Shown in pieces: positions 1-7,393 of a DNA stretch of 9,210 bases. The notes under the pieces are model-generated. The model was not told the DNA's origin, did not search any database, and worked only from the letters and a program-made list of their open reading frames with translations. A program made the position numbers and the translations under genes. The stretch lies in assembly GCA_003233295.1 (NCBI GenBank), contig QILJ01000463.1, forward strand, positions 1 to 9,210, written 5' to 3'. Each line of letters opens with the position of its first letter. The first letter of the stretch is position 1. The stretch is from Ignavibacteria bacterium. Lineage in GTDB: Bacteria; Bacteroidota; Ignavibacteria; Ignavibacteriales; Melioribacteraceae.

Positions 1-1042
1 TATTCTGAATGTTTTCGTAATGCTGTATCGCCAATATTTCTGTCGGAGCCATAAGTGCGGCTTGTTTGTTGTTTGATACTGCTATTATCATTACAATAAC
101 AGCTACAACGGTTTTACCGCTTCCTACATCACCTTGTAGTAAACGGTTCATAGGCTTATCCGATTCCATATCCAGCCGAATTTGATGAAGTACTTTAGTT
201 TGGGCATTAGTTAATTCGAATGGAAGCGAATCAAGGAACCGCTTCAGTAATTTCTTATCAAGTTCATAACTTATGCCGGGAACTTTGGAGCGATAATTAT
301 ACTTTTTCAAAGCGATAAGAGATTCTATATAAAATAGTTCCTCGAACTTCAAGCGGTGTTCAGCCCTTTGAAGTAGTTCGCTGTTCACCGGGAAATGCTT
401 ATTGGCAATAGTTGATTTGATATTGAGTAAATTATTCTTTTCGATTATATGATCGGGTAATGTTTCCTTGATCTGATCTTTATAATCTGTGACAGCGTGA
501 AAGATCAGTCTTCTAAGACTCAGCTCACCAAGATTAGCTTTCTTAAATTTTTCCGGAATTTTATAGAAAGGAATTATTTTCCCTGTGTGAAGAAAATCAT
601 CCGATTCCTCGGAGGAGAGCTTATCAAAGTCAGGGTGAGTAAATTGAAGATGACCGTATTTTGTAATAACAGGCTTGGCAGAGACAGCATAGTATTCATC
701 AGGTTTGAATCTATCGCGAAAATATTTGATACTTCTGAACCATACACATTCAAAAAATCCTTTTCTGTCTTTCATCGAGACTTTGAAAATACTTTTCCTA
801 CCGTAATGTATTTCCTCAGTGTCAACAACCTTTCCGATAATTGTAACTTCTCCGTTAAAACCTGCAGCGACAAAACTAACAACTCTCGAAGAATCTAAAA
901 TAGTTCTTCTATCTAAATATCGATAGGGGAAGAAGTAGAGAAGATCGTTGATAGTATTGATACCAATTGACGAGAGAATTGCAGCCTTTTTAGGACCGAC
1001 ATTTTTTAAATATTGTATCGGATTATCAATTGTTGTTGACAT
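1..1042 (-). CDS. recG: ATP-dependent DNA helicase RecG, N-terminal half (3' end cut by window edge)
   Basis: Cytoplasmic superfamily 2 helicase that remodels stalled replication forks and branched recombination intermediates. I translated 347 complete codons by hand from the ATG at 1042; the frame is open to the window edge. Residues 10-35 carry the RecG opening signature (LKNVGPKKA, then DLLYFFPYRYLDRR), followed by the wedge/OB-fold region at about 50-160 that binds branched DNA. The first helicase motifs then appear: Walker A GDVGSGKT at 304-311, with the lysine that contacts ATP phosphate, and motif Ia MAPTEILAIQHY from 331. The DEAH box and the C-terminal helicase lobe lie outside the window; full RecG is usually near 690 residues, so about half is present. 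The ATG at 1042 is the only ATG in frame after an in-frame TAG at 1067-1069, and no clear Shine-Dalgarno precedes it. It lies 61 bases after gpsA on the same strand, so it may be the last gene of the queA-recG run. The identification is secure. Confidence 0.96.
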   Translation of the reverse strand, partial: MSTTIDNPIQYLKNVGPKKAAILSSIGINTINDLLYFFPYRYLDRRTILDSSRVVSFVAAGFNGEVTIIGKVVDTEEIHYGRKSIFKVSMKDRKGFFECVWFRSIKYFRDRFKPDEYYAVSAKPVITKYGHLQFTHPDFDKLSSEESDDFLHTGKIIPFYKIPEKFKKANLGELSLRRLIFHAVTDYKDQIKETLPDHIIEKNNLLNIKSTIANKHFPVNSELLQRAEHRLKFEELFYIESLIALKKYNYRSKVPGISYELDKKLLKRFLDSLPFELTNAQTKVLHQIRLDMESDKPMNRLLQGDVGSGKTVVAVIVMIIAVSNNKQAALMAPTEILAIQHYENIQN

Positions 1043-1070
1043 ACTTGCATTCTTTGAAATGTATATCTAC

Positions 1071-1102
1071 AATATAATAAACTGCAGCAAAATTTTTGCA
1101 GT
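1071..1102 (-). terminator. weak hairpin after gpsA, possible leaky terminator or attenuator
   Basis: On the minus strand, one base after the gpsA stop, ACTGCA (1102-1097) pairs perfectly with TGCAGT (1086-1081). The ten bases between include a self-complementary AAAATTTT. The tail is TTATTATATT, AT-rich but not a pure T tract. With a six-pair stem of moderate strength, this is at best a partial terminator between gpsA and recG, or an mRNA 3'-end stabiliser. AT-rich spacers often form such stems by chance. Confidence 0.3.
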
Positions 1103-1103
1103 G

Positions 1104-2093
1104 TTAAAATTCAATCCCGCGGGACATTAACTCGTAGGTAACTTTGATAGGATCTTTTTCATGGAAAAGAATATTATAAACAGCAGAAGCGATCGGAACT
1201 TCGATGTGATGTTTCGCCGCAAGTTCATGTACTGATTTACATGTTTCAACCCCTTCTGCAACCATCTTCATCGATTTTAAAACTTCCGGCAATTTTCTGC
1301 CCATCCCAATCTGTTCCCCGACATATCTGTTTCGGCTGTGCCTACTCATACAAGTCACAATCAGGTCTCCCATGCCTGAAAGTCCAGAGAATGTTTCCGG
1401 TCTGGCTCCAAGTTGAACACCGAGACGGGAAATTTCTGCAATTCCTCTTGTCATGATTGCCGCTTTTGTATTATCGCCGAATTTGGCTCCATCAATAATA
1501 CCGGCTCCAATTGCTATTACATTTTTCAATGCACCGCCCAACTCAACTCCAACAATATCAGTTGTAGAATAAACCCGGAAGTATGAAGTCATAAATGCAG
1601 CCTGTACATCCTTTGCCGTATCAAGATTACGTGATGCAGCGACAACAGCAGTAGGTATTTTTCGGCTTACTTCTTCAGCATGACTTGGTCCGGATAATAC
1701 AGCAATATTATTCTCCTCAATATCCAATTCATCTGAAATTATAAGATCAACAGTAACCAGAGTTTCTTTTTCAATTCCTTTTGCAACGCTTACAAAAGTT
1801 GTGTTCAAGAAGGAATATTTCTTCATTTTCTGCAGAACGCTGCGGACAAATTGAGTTGGGATAGCAATAACGATCATATGCTGATTGGTAGAAGCCTGCT
1901 CAAGTGAATGTGTTATTACGATTTCTTGGGGAATACTGATTCCCGGGAGGAATATCTTGTTTTCGTGATGCTTGATCAACCCTTTAACATATTCTTTCTT
2001 GAATTCCCAAAGGGTAACATCGTGACCATTGTTACTTAGGATGATAGCCAGGGCAGTGCCCCAGCTACCAGCTCCTAAAACTGAAATTTTCAT
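1104..2093 (-). CDS. gpsA: NAD(P)-dependent glycerol-3-phosphate dehydrogenase
   Basis: Cytoplasmic enzyme that reduces dihydroxyacetone phosphate to sn-glycerol-3-phosphate, the backbone of phospholipids. The 329-residue product is full length for the family. The Rossmann nucleotide-binding loop GAGSWG is at residues 7-12. The conserved VAKGIE is at 103-108 and SGPSHAEEV at 134-142. The segment GGALKNVIAIGAG (186-198) contains Lys190 at the position of the family's catalytic lysine. GLSGMGDLIVTC (237-248) and the RNRYVG substrate-binding stretch follow. The ATG at 2093 places the nucleotide-binding strand right at the N-terminus, as expected. It begins 10 bases after the plsY stop and has no Shine-Dalgarno, so translation probably depends on coupling. 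The next gene upstream, plsY, uses the product of this enzyme, which makes the pair functionally coherent. Identification is secure. Confidence 0.97.
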   Translation of the reverse strand: MKISVLGAGSWGTALAIILSNNGHDVTLWEFKKEYVKGLIKHHENKIFLPGISIPQEIVITHSLEQASTNQHMIVIAIPTQFVRSVLQKMKKYSFLNTTFVSVAKGIEKETLVTVDLIISDELDIEENNIAVLSGPSHAEEVSRKIPTAVVAASRNLDTAKDVQAAFMTSYFRVYSTTDIVGVELGGALKNVIAIGAGIIDGAKFGDNTKAAIMTRGIAEISRLGVQLGARPETFSGLSGMGDLIVTCMSRHSRNRYVGEQIGMGRKLPEVLKSMKMVAEGVETCKSVHELAAKHHIEVPIASAVYNILFHEKDPIKVTYELMSRGIEF

Positions 2094-2103
2094 AGATCAA
2101 TTA

Positions 2104-2769
2104 TTATTTGTTCTTTTTCGAGAGCGAAATTCTATTTTCGTCACCGTGCAATAATCTGCTGATATTTGCTCTGTGAGTGTACATCACAAGAAAAGCGAGG
2201 AAAATAGTAAATGGTAATATTGTATGATATCCTGTAATGTCCACACCAAATACATTTTCTCTAATGATCATTATCAATGGAATAGATACTGCTGCACTCA
2301 ATGAACCTAAAGATATATATTTTGATATCAATACAACTATACCAAATACCGCAAGAGCTAATAACATATCAACGGTAATAATAGTAACTAAGAATCCCAA
2401 TGCAGTTGCAATACCTTTTCCACCTTTAAAGTCTGCAAAGACTGTCCAAATATGACCTAGCACAGCGGAAATTCCTGCAATGATCTGTACTAATGTAAAA
2501 TCATCGAATGGTGTTGCATTTGGGAATGGAAAACTTCCCAGATAAAGCCTTGCAACTAAAACCACTACAAGCGCTCCCTTAAGTGCATCTAAAAAGATAA
2601 CCAGTATCCCGTATTTCCAGCCAAGAACTCTGAATACATTTGAACCTCCGGCATTACCGCTGCCGTGTTCGCGAATATCTATCCCCCTAACCATTTTGCT
2701 TACTATTATACTTGAAGGTATTGAACCAACCAAGTATGAAAGTATAACAATCACAATTAAGTTCAACAT
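2104..2769 (-). CDS. plsY: acyl-phosphate:glycerol-3-phosphate acyltransferase
   Basis: Integral inner-membrane enzyme that transfers an acyl chain from acyl-phosphate (made by PlsX) to position 1 of glycerol-3-phosphate, giving lysophosphatidate. The product is 221 residues and very hydrophobic, with membrane segments at roughly 2-22, 52-75, 92-112, 122-148, 155-170 and 182-198. All the family motifs are visible: GSGNAGGSNVFRVLG at 36-50 (usually GSGN.GATN), LDALKG at 60-65, GHIWTVFADFKGGKGIAT at 105-122 (usually a proline where Thr109 is), and HRANISRLLHGDEN at 199-212. The ATG at 2769 lies 54 bases after the ispD stop, with a weak AGGT about eight bases upstream. Two stop codons in tandem (TAATAA, 2106-2101) end the gene. 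It sits 10 bases before gpsA, whose product is its substrate. Identification is secure. Confidence 0.97.
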   Translation of the reverse strand: MLNLIVIVILSYLVGSIPSSIIVSKMVRGIDIREHGSGNAGGSNVFRVLGWKYGILVIFLDALKGALVVVLVARLYLGSFPFPNATPFDDFTLVQIIAGISAVLGHIWTVFADFKGGKGIATALGFLVTIITVDMLLALAVFGIVVLISKYISLGSLSAAVSIPLIMIIRENVFGVDITGYHTILPFTIFLAFLVMYTHRANISRLLHGDENRISLSKKNK

Positions 2770-2823
2770 AAAAACTACCTGAATTTTAATAAAACTAGTA
2801 AATAGTATACAATTTATCTGTTA

Positions 2824-3510
2824 CTAAGTTTCAATATTAACAATTAATCTAAAAAGGTCAAGGTCTGAATTAGTTGTTACTTTAAAGTTTAACGATGACC
2901 CTTCTACGATCTTTATTTTTTTGTTAGATATTTTGTGTACTAAAATGGACTCATCTGATCCAACAAAATTACGATTCAGCGCTGAAATCATAGATTCGGA
3001 AAGAATTTTAAATTTGAATATTTGAGGTGTTTGAACGTAATAGACTTCATTTCTATCTATATAATCCTCTATGAATTCATTTCCTTTTATTAAGGTATCT
3101 TTTGCCTTTATTGCAACAATTGCACTGTCAAATTCTTTAGCCGTTTCAATTGCGTTTAGGAGAATTTTATTGGAAAGCAGAGGACGGGCAGCATCGTGCA
3201 CAATAATTAAGTCATTTTCCATTGCAGAAATTGATTGCAGGGCATTAAAAACAGAATGCTGCCTTTCTGTCCCTCCTTCAACTATTTTTGTGAGTTTGCT
3301 AATTCCGTACTTTGTTTTAATGCTGTTAAGTAGATCAAAATAATTTTTTTGGGCAGGGATAATTATTTCATCAACTTCTTCACAATTCTGAAAAATTTCT
3401 AAAGTGTATGCAATAAGCTCCTTACCATTAACCTGAATATACTGCTTTGGTAAAGAGCTTTTAATCCGTTTGCCAACTCCCCCCGATGGTATTATTGCAT
3501 AAGTTTTCAT
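2824..3510 (-). CDS. ispD: 2-C-methyl-D-erythritol 4-phosphate cytidylyltransferase
   Basis: Cytoplasmic enzyme of the non-mevalonate (MEP) isoprenoid pathway; it joins CTP and methylerythritol phosphate to give CDP-methylerythritol. The 228-residue product matches the stand-alone IspD length, with no IspF domain fused. The nucleotide-binding signature SGGVGKRI at 9-16 continues to PKQY at 21-24, with Arg15 and Lys22 in the expected catalytic places. GGTERQHSVFNAL follows at 79-91, VHDAARPL at 104-111 and AKDTLIKG at 136-143. IDR at 151-153 precedes QTPQIF at 160-165, and NFKVTTNSDLDL at 208-219 carries the substrate-site lysine. The ATG at 3510 is one base beyond the queA stop, with no Shine-Dalgarno, so translation is probably coupled to queA. 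Its function is unrelated to queA; the link looks transcriptional. Other nucleotidyltransferases such as the CDP-ribitol enzyme TarI share the fold, but the motif set and the lack of teichoic acid context favour IspD. Confidence 0.93.
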   Translation of the reverse strand: MKTYAIIPSGGVGKRIKSSLPKQYIQVNGKELIAYTLEIFQNCEEVDEIIIPAQKNYFDLLNSIKTKYGISKLTKIVEGGTERQHSVFNALQSISAMENDLIIVHDAARPLLSNKILLNAIETAKEFDSAIVAIKAKDTLIKGNEFIEDYIDRNEVYYVQTPQIFKFKILSESMISALNRNFVGSDESILVHKISNKKIKIVEGSSLNFKVTTNSDLDLFRLIVNIET

Positions 3511-3511
3511 T

Positions 3512-4549
3512 TTATAAAATCAGCATTGCATCGCCGTAGCTGAGAAAACGATACTTAGATTTCAAAGCTTTTTTATAAGCCTTCATTACAAGATCGTAAT
3601 CCCCGAATGCTGCAGTAAGCATAAGTAATGTAGATTCCGGTTGATGAAAATTTGTAATTAGTTTACTTACAATTTTAAATTTATAAGGAGGAAAGATAAA
3701 TTTATCAGTCCATCCGATATCGGGTTTCACTAATCCTTCAGCGGTAACGCTAGTCTCTATAGCCCTAGTTGTACTAGTTCCAACAGAAAAAATCCGCTTT
3801 TTTGAATGAAGGGCATTGTTAATTATATCCGCAGAATTCTGTGAGATTTCATAATACTCGGAATCCATTCTATGTTTAGTTAGATCTTCAACCTCAACCG
3901 GTCTGAATGTACCCAAACCGATATGAAGAATAACCGTAGCAACTTTAATACCCTTTCTTTTTATTTTTCTTATAAGGTCAGGTGTAAAGTGTAATGCCGC
4001 TGTCGGCGCTGCAACAGATCCGTCTCTTTTGGCAAATATCGTTTGATAATCTTTCCTATCTTTGTAAACGGCTTCCCGTTTAATATATGGAGGAAGGGGA
4101 GTGGTCCCTATTTTTTCGATCGCAGCAAAAATGTCCCCCGCATCTTCGTTAAACCTTACCGTTCTGCCTCGAGAGGTAGTGTTATCAATTACTTCACACC
4201 AAAGATTATCAGTAAAATAAATCCTGTTGCCGATCCTTACCTTTCTTGCAGGGTCTACAATTACATCCCATATATTTTCCTTCTTATTTAATTCACGTAA
4301 AACAAAGACTTCTATTTTAGCATTTGTTCTTTCCTTTTTACCGAACAAGCGCGCCTGTAATACTTTTGTTTCGTTAACAACAATTACATCGCCTTTTGAC
4401 ATGTAATTAATAATATCAGAAAATTTCTTATCCTCTATACTATTTGTTTCTCTATCCAAAACCATCATCTTTGCGCTATCCCTGGGAGAGACGGGGAATT
4501 TTGCAATTGCGGTTTTAGGTAAATTATATTTAAAAGCTGAAAGCTTCAT
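3512..4549 (-). CDS. queA: S-adenosylmethionine:tRNA ribosyltransferase-isomerase
   Basis: Cytoplasmic enzyme of queuosine synthesis: it transfers and isomerises the ribosyl group of S-adenosylmethionine onto preQ1 at the wobble position of tRNAs with GUN anticodons, giving epoxyqueuosine. The 345-residue product is full length. Visible motifs are FPVSPRDSAKMMVLDR (18-33), GDVIVVNETKVLQARL (53-68), IGTTPLPPYIKR (147-158), DYQTIFAKRDGSVAAPTAALHFT (167-189), LHIGLGTFRPV (208-218), MDSEYYEIS (228-236), TNFHQPESTLLML (299-311) and YRFLSYGDAMLI (333-344). Residue 185 is Ala where Gly is common (APTAGLHF), a mild substitution. The ATG at 4549 is supported by a strong GAGGAG five bases upstream. The gene follows the ppdK terminator, so it likely heads a new unit with ispD, plsY, gpsA and perhaps recG. 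Identification is secure. Confidence 0.97.
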   Translation of the reverse strand: MKLSAFKYNLPKTAIAKFPVSPRDSAKMMVLDRETNSIEDKKFSDIINYMSKGDVIVVNETKVLQARLFGKKERTNAKIEVFVLRELNKKENIWDVIVDPARKVRIGNRIYFTDNLWCEVIDNTTSRGRTVRFNEDAGDIFAAIEKIGTTPLPPYIKREAVYKDRKDYQTIFAKRDGSVAAPTAALHFTPDLIRKIKRKGIKVATVILHIGLGTFRPVEVEDLTKHRMDSEYYEISQNSADIINNALHSKKRIFSVGTSTTRAIETSVTAEGLVKPDIGWTDKFIFPPYKFKIVSKLITNFHQPESTLLMLTAAFGDYDLVMKAYKKALKSKYRFLSYGDAMLIL

Positions 4550-4554
4550 TTAAA

Positions 4555-4560
4555 CTCCTC
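4555..4560 (-). promoter_or_regulatory. strong Shine-Dalgarno of queA
   Basis: GAGGAG on the minus strand, five bases before the queA ATG. It fixes the start at 4549. It is one of only two strong ribosome-binding sites in the window and marks the first gene after the ppdK terminator. Confidence 0.8.
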
Positions 4561-4582
4561 AATATTTTTAATGAACTACACC

Positions 4583-4615
4583 AAAAATAATCGGGCGGGG
4601 AATTTAACCCCACCC
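4583..4615 (-). terminator. intrinsic terminator after ppdK
   Basis: Minus-strand GGGTGGGG (4615-4608) pairs with CCCCGCCC (4600-4593) across a seven-base loop TTAAATT, giving eight pairs with one G-T wobble. The T-rich run TTATTTTT (4590-4583) follows two bases later. The GC-rich stem stands out sharply in an AT-rich spacer and begins nine bases past the ppdK stop. It should end the lpxB/lpxK/ppdK transcript before queA. Confidence 0.78.
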
Positions 4616-4623
4616 TTATGTAA

Positions 4624-7359
4624 TTATTTTCTTGGATTTCTTAAAGCTGCTCTTGCTGCTGCTAATCTAGCAATCGGTACTCTAAATGGAGAACAGCTTA
4701 CATAATTTAAACCGGTACGATGGAAGAAATCAATAGAAGATGGTTCTCCGCCGTGCTCACCGCAAATACCAACTTTTAAATTAGCATTTGTTGAACGTCC
4801 TTTTTCGGTTCCCATTTTTACTAACTCACCAACCCCTTCCTGATCAAGAGCTTCGAAAGGATCCTTAGGAATTATTTCATTCTCGATATACAAAGGTAAG
4901 AATTTACCTGAGTCGTCTCGTGATAATCCCATTGCAGTTTGAGTTAAGTCGTTAGTACCAAAGCTGAAAAATTCAGCAACTTCAGCAATCTTATCAGCAG
5001 TAACAGCCGCACGAGGAAGCTCAATCATAGTACCTACAAGGTAATTAACTTTTTTACCTTTTTTCTTGAATACTTCCGCTGCAACTCTACGAACAATAGC
5101 TTCTTGAAGTTTTAATTCGTTAACATTACCAACTAACGGGATCATAACTTCCGGTTTAACTTTAATACCTTTTTTAGCCATGTTTACCGCAGCTTCAAAA
5201 ATTGCCTGTGCCTGCATTTCAGTTATTTCAGGATACGATATTCCTAATCTACATCCTCTAAATCCAAGCATTGGATTGAATTCTGCCATTGATTCAATTT
5301 TTTCTTTAATAACCTTAGGTGAAATTCCTAAAGCTTTTGCAACTTCTTCCTGTTCTTTCTTTTCGTGAGGCAAGAATTCATGCAGAGGCGGATCCAAAGT
5401 TCTTATTGTAACCGGTTTGCCGTCCATAACTTTGAAAATACCTTCAAAGTCTTTCCTCTGTAACGGAAGAAGTTTTTTAAGTGCTTTCTTTCTATCAGTA
5501 ACAGAATTGGCAAGGATCATCTCACGCATAGGAAGAATTTTTCCTTCGCCGAAGAACATATGCTCTGTTCTGCACAGTCCGATACCTTCAGCGCCGAATG
5601 CAAGTGCATTAGCAGATTGTGCCGGTTCGTCTGCATTTGTTCTGATACCTAGTTGTCTAACACTATTGGTCCACGTCATTACATCTTGATAAGTTTTGTA
5701 AACATCAGATTTTTTAGGATCCAATTCCTTAGTGATCAATACCTGAACAACTTCAGAAGGTTTGGTAGCAACTTTACCGGCAATAATTTCGCCTGTTGTA
5801 CCGTCGATTGTTAAATAATCACCTTGTTTGATTATGTTCTTATTCCCTTCAACTGACATTACACCTTTCTTATAGTCAATATTCAAAGCACCAGCGCCGG
5901 CAACACAAACTTTACCCATTTGTCTTGCAACTAATGCTGCATGCGAAGTCATTCCGCCTTTAGCAGTTAAAATTCCAACTGCTGCATTCATACCTTTTAT
6001 GTCTTCCGGTGAAGTTTCAATTCTTACAAGAATTACTTTGTCGCCTTTAGCAGCCATAGCTTCAGCATCGTTTGCAGTGAAAGCAACTCTGCCGGAAGCC
6101 GCACCAGGACCAGCATTCAAGCCTTTAGTCAGCAGTCCGCCATCTTTAATTACTTTAGCTTTTTCTTTTAAATCGAAAATTGGTCTCAGCAACTGTTCTA
6201 ACTGATCCGGTTCAATTCTCATCAATGCTTCTTTTTTGTCAATAAGTTTTTGACGAACCATATCAACCGCAATCCTAACGGCAGCAAAGCCTGTTCTTTT
6301 ACCAACGCGAGCTTGAAGCATCCACAATTTGCCTTGTTGTATTGTGAATTCAACATCCATCATGTCATGATAATGTTTTTCAAGTTTTGATCTGATATCC
6401 ATAAGCTGTTTGTAAACTTTAGGATCATCTTTTTTAAGTTCTGCAATTGGAAGCGGAGTTCTAACACCCGCAACAACATCCTCGCCTTGAGCGTTGAATA
6501 AATATTCGCCGTAGAATATGTTTTCGCCAGTGGCAGGGTCGCGTGTAAATGCAACACCGGTACCGGAATCTTCACCCATATTACCGAACACCATGGATTG
6601 AACATTTACTGCGGTTCCCCATTCTGCAGGGATATCGTTCAATTTTCTGTAAACAACTGCTCTTTCATTATTCCATGATTCAAATACAGCACCGATTGCT
6701 CCCCATAATTGTTTCATAGGATCAGTTGGAAAATCGTGACCGGTTTTCTTTTTGATCTCAGCTTTGAATTCAGCTACTAATTCTTTCAGATCTTCTGTTG
6801 TGAACTCAGTATCTAATTCAATTTTTCTTTTTTTCTTTTTCTTTTCGAGAATAAGTTCAAAAGGATCTCTGTCGTGTTTATCAACAGGCTGTAAGCCGAG
6901 CACAACATCTCCGTACATTTGAACAAATCTTCTATAAGAATCATATGCAAATCTTGGATTTCCTGTCTTTGCACTTAAAGCTTCAACAGTAGTGTCGTTC
7001 AAACCAAGGTTAAGAATAGTATCCATCATTCCGGGCATAGATGCACGTGCGCCGCTACGTACAGAAACCAACAGAGGGTTTTTTGAATCGCCGAATTTTG
7101 CACCCATTTGTTTTTCAACTTTTTTAAGTGCTTCTTCAACTGTACTTTTTAATCCTTGAGGATATCTCTTTTTGTTCTCTGTGTAATAAGTACACACTTC
7201 TGTTGTAATTGTAAAACCGGATGGTACAGGTATTCCGATATTTACCATCTCTGCTAAGTTTGCTCCTTTACCTCCAAGCAGGTTTTTCATGTCGGATTTT
7301 CCGTCGGCTTTATTACCTCCGAAAAAATAGACATATTTTATTGCCTTCTTTTTCGCCAT
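4624..7359 (-). CDS. ppdK: pyruvate, phosphate dikinase
   Basis: Cytoplasmic enzyme that interconverts pyruvate + ATP + phosphate with PEP + AMP + pyrophosphate, acting in gluconeogenesis or pyrophosphate-linked glycolysis. I place the start at the ATG at 7359 (911 residues), because GGAGG at 7368-7372 lies eight bases before it; an in-frame TTG at 7374 is two bases upstream of the Shine-Dalgarno core and is unlikely. The N-terminal ATP-grasp domain shows [10 protein letters not shown] (29-38) and [20 protein letters not shown] (98-117). The swivelling phosphohistidine domain has [12 protein letters not shown] (468-479) with phospho-acceptor His473. The C-terminal PEP barrel shows [12 protein letters not shown] (695-706), [10 protein letters not shown] (776-785), [17 protein letters not shown] (800-816) and ICGEHGG (865-871) with catalytic Cys866. 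This order and size fit PPDK rather than PEP synthase. The segment KKKKKRK at 173-179 is unusually basic. It lies 34 bases after lpxK with no visible terminator between. Identification is secure. Confidence 0.97.
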   Translation of the reverse strand: MAKKKAIKYVYFFGGNKADGKSDMKNLLGGKGANLAEMVNIGIPVPSGFTITTEVCTYYTENKKRYPQGLKSTVEEALKKVEKQMGAKFGDSKNPLLVSVRSGARASMPGMMDTILNLGLNDTTVEALSAKTGNPRFAYDSYRRFVQMYGDVVLGLQPVDKHDRDPFELILEKKKKKRKIELDTEFTTEDLKELVAEFKAEIKKKTGHDFPTDPMKQLWGAIGAVFESWNNERAVVYRKLNDIPAEWGTAVNVQSMVFGNMGEDSGTGVAFTRDPATGENIFYGEYLFNAQGEDVVAGVRTPLPIAELKKDDPKVYKQLMDIRSKLEKHYHDMMDVEFTIQQGKLWMLQARVGKRTGFAAVRIAVDMVRQKLIDKKEALMRIEPDQLEQLLRPIFDLKEKAKVIKDGGLLTKGLNAGPGAASGRVAFTANDAEAMAAKGDKVILVRIETSPEDIKGMNAAVGILTAKGGMTSHAALVARQMGKVCVAGAGALNIDYKKGVMSVEGNKNIIKQGDYLTIDGTTGEIIAGKVATKPSEVVQVLITKELDPKKSDVYKTYQDVMTWTNSVRQLGIRTNADEPAQSANALAFGAEGIGLCRTEHMFFGEGKILPMREMILANSVTDRKKALKKLLPLQRKDFEGIFKVMDGKPVTIRTLDPPLHEFLPHEKKEQEEVAKALGISPKVIKEKIESMAEFNPMLGFRGCRLGISYPEITEMQAQAIFEAAVNMAKKGIKVKPEVMIPLVGNVNELKLQEAIVRRVAAEVFKKKGKKVNYLVGTMIELPRAAVTADKIAEVAEFFSFGTNDLTQTAMGLSRDDSGKFLPLYIENEIIPKDPFEALDQEGVGELVKMGTEKGRSTNANLKVGICGEHGGEPSSIDFFHRTGLNYVSCSPFRVPIARLAAARAALRNPRK
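6822..6846 (-). repeat. 25-base pure A/G tract inside ppdK, with an A7 run
   Basis: The mRNA-sense strand has 25 consecutive purines, including seven adenines in a row (6834-6828). It encodes a lysine-rich stretch (about residues 172-179) in the ATP-grasp domain. The frame is intact here. Low-complexity tracts like this are prone to polymerase slippage and to assembly errors; no function is apparent. Confidence 0.45.
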
Positions 7360-7367
7360 TTGTTTTT

Positions 7368-7372
7368 CCTCC
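7368..7372 (-). promoter_or_regulatory. strong Shine-Dalgarno of ppdK
   Basis: GGAGG on the minus strand, eight bases before the ATG at 7357-7359. It decides the start of ppdK in favour of that ATG over the in-frame TTG at 7374, which sits two bases upstream of the Shine-Dalgarno core. Confidence 0.82.
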
Positions 7373-7393
7373 AAATGAGTTTAGTTATTAGAT

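Noticed and set aside
1115..1124. Perfect 10-base palindrome TCCCGCGGGA
   Set aside because: It lies within the gpsA coding end (Ser-Arg-Gly codons), is a single copy and has no associated structure or T tract; likely chance.
497..1130. Plus-strand open frames of 133 and 60 residues
   Set aside because: They are antisense to recG, which has full family motifs in its own frame; no family resemblance or ribosome-binding site was seen.
2804..2833. TATACT with an upstream TTGAAA on the minus strand before plsY, resembling a sigma-70 promoter
   Set aside because: The spacing is 19 bases, longer than optimal, the -35 match lies in the ispD end, and such matches are common in AT-rich spacers.
6360..6605. 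Minus-strand 81-residue open frame inside ppdK
   Set aside because: Alternative-frame shadow of a highly conserved part of PPDK; the product shows no recognisable features.
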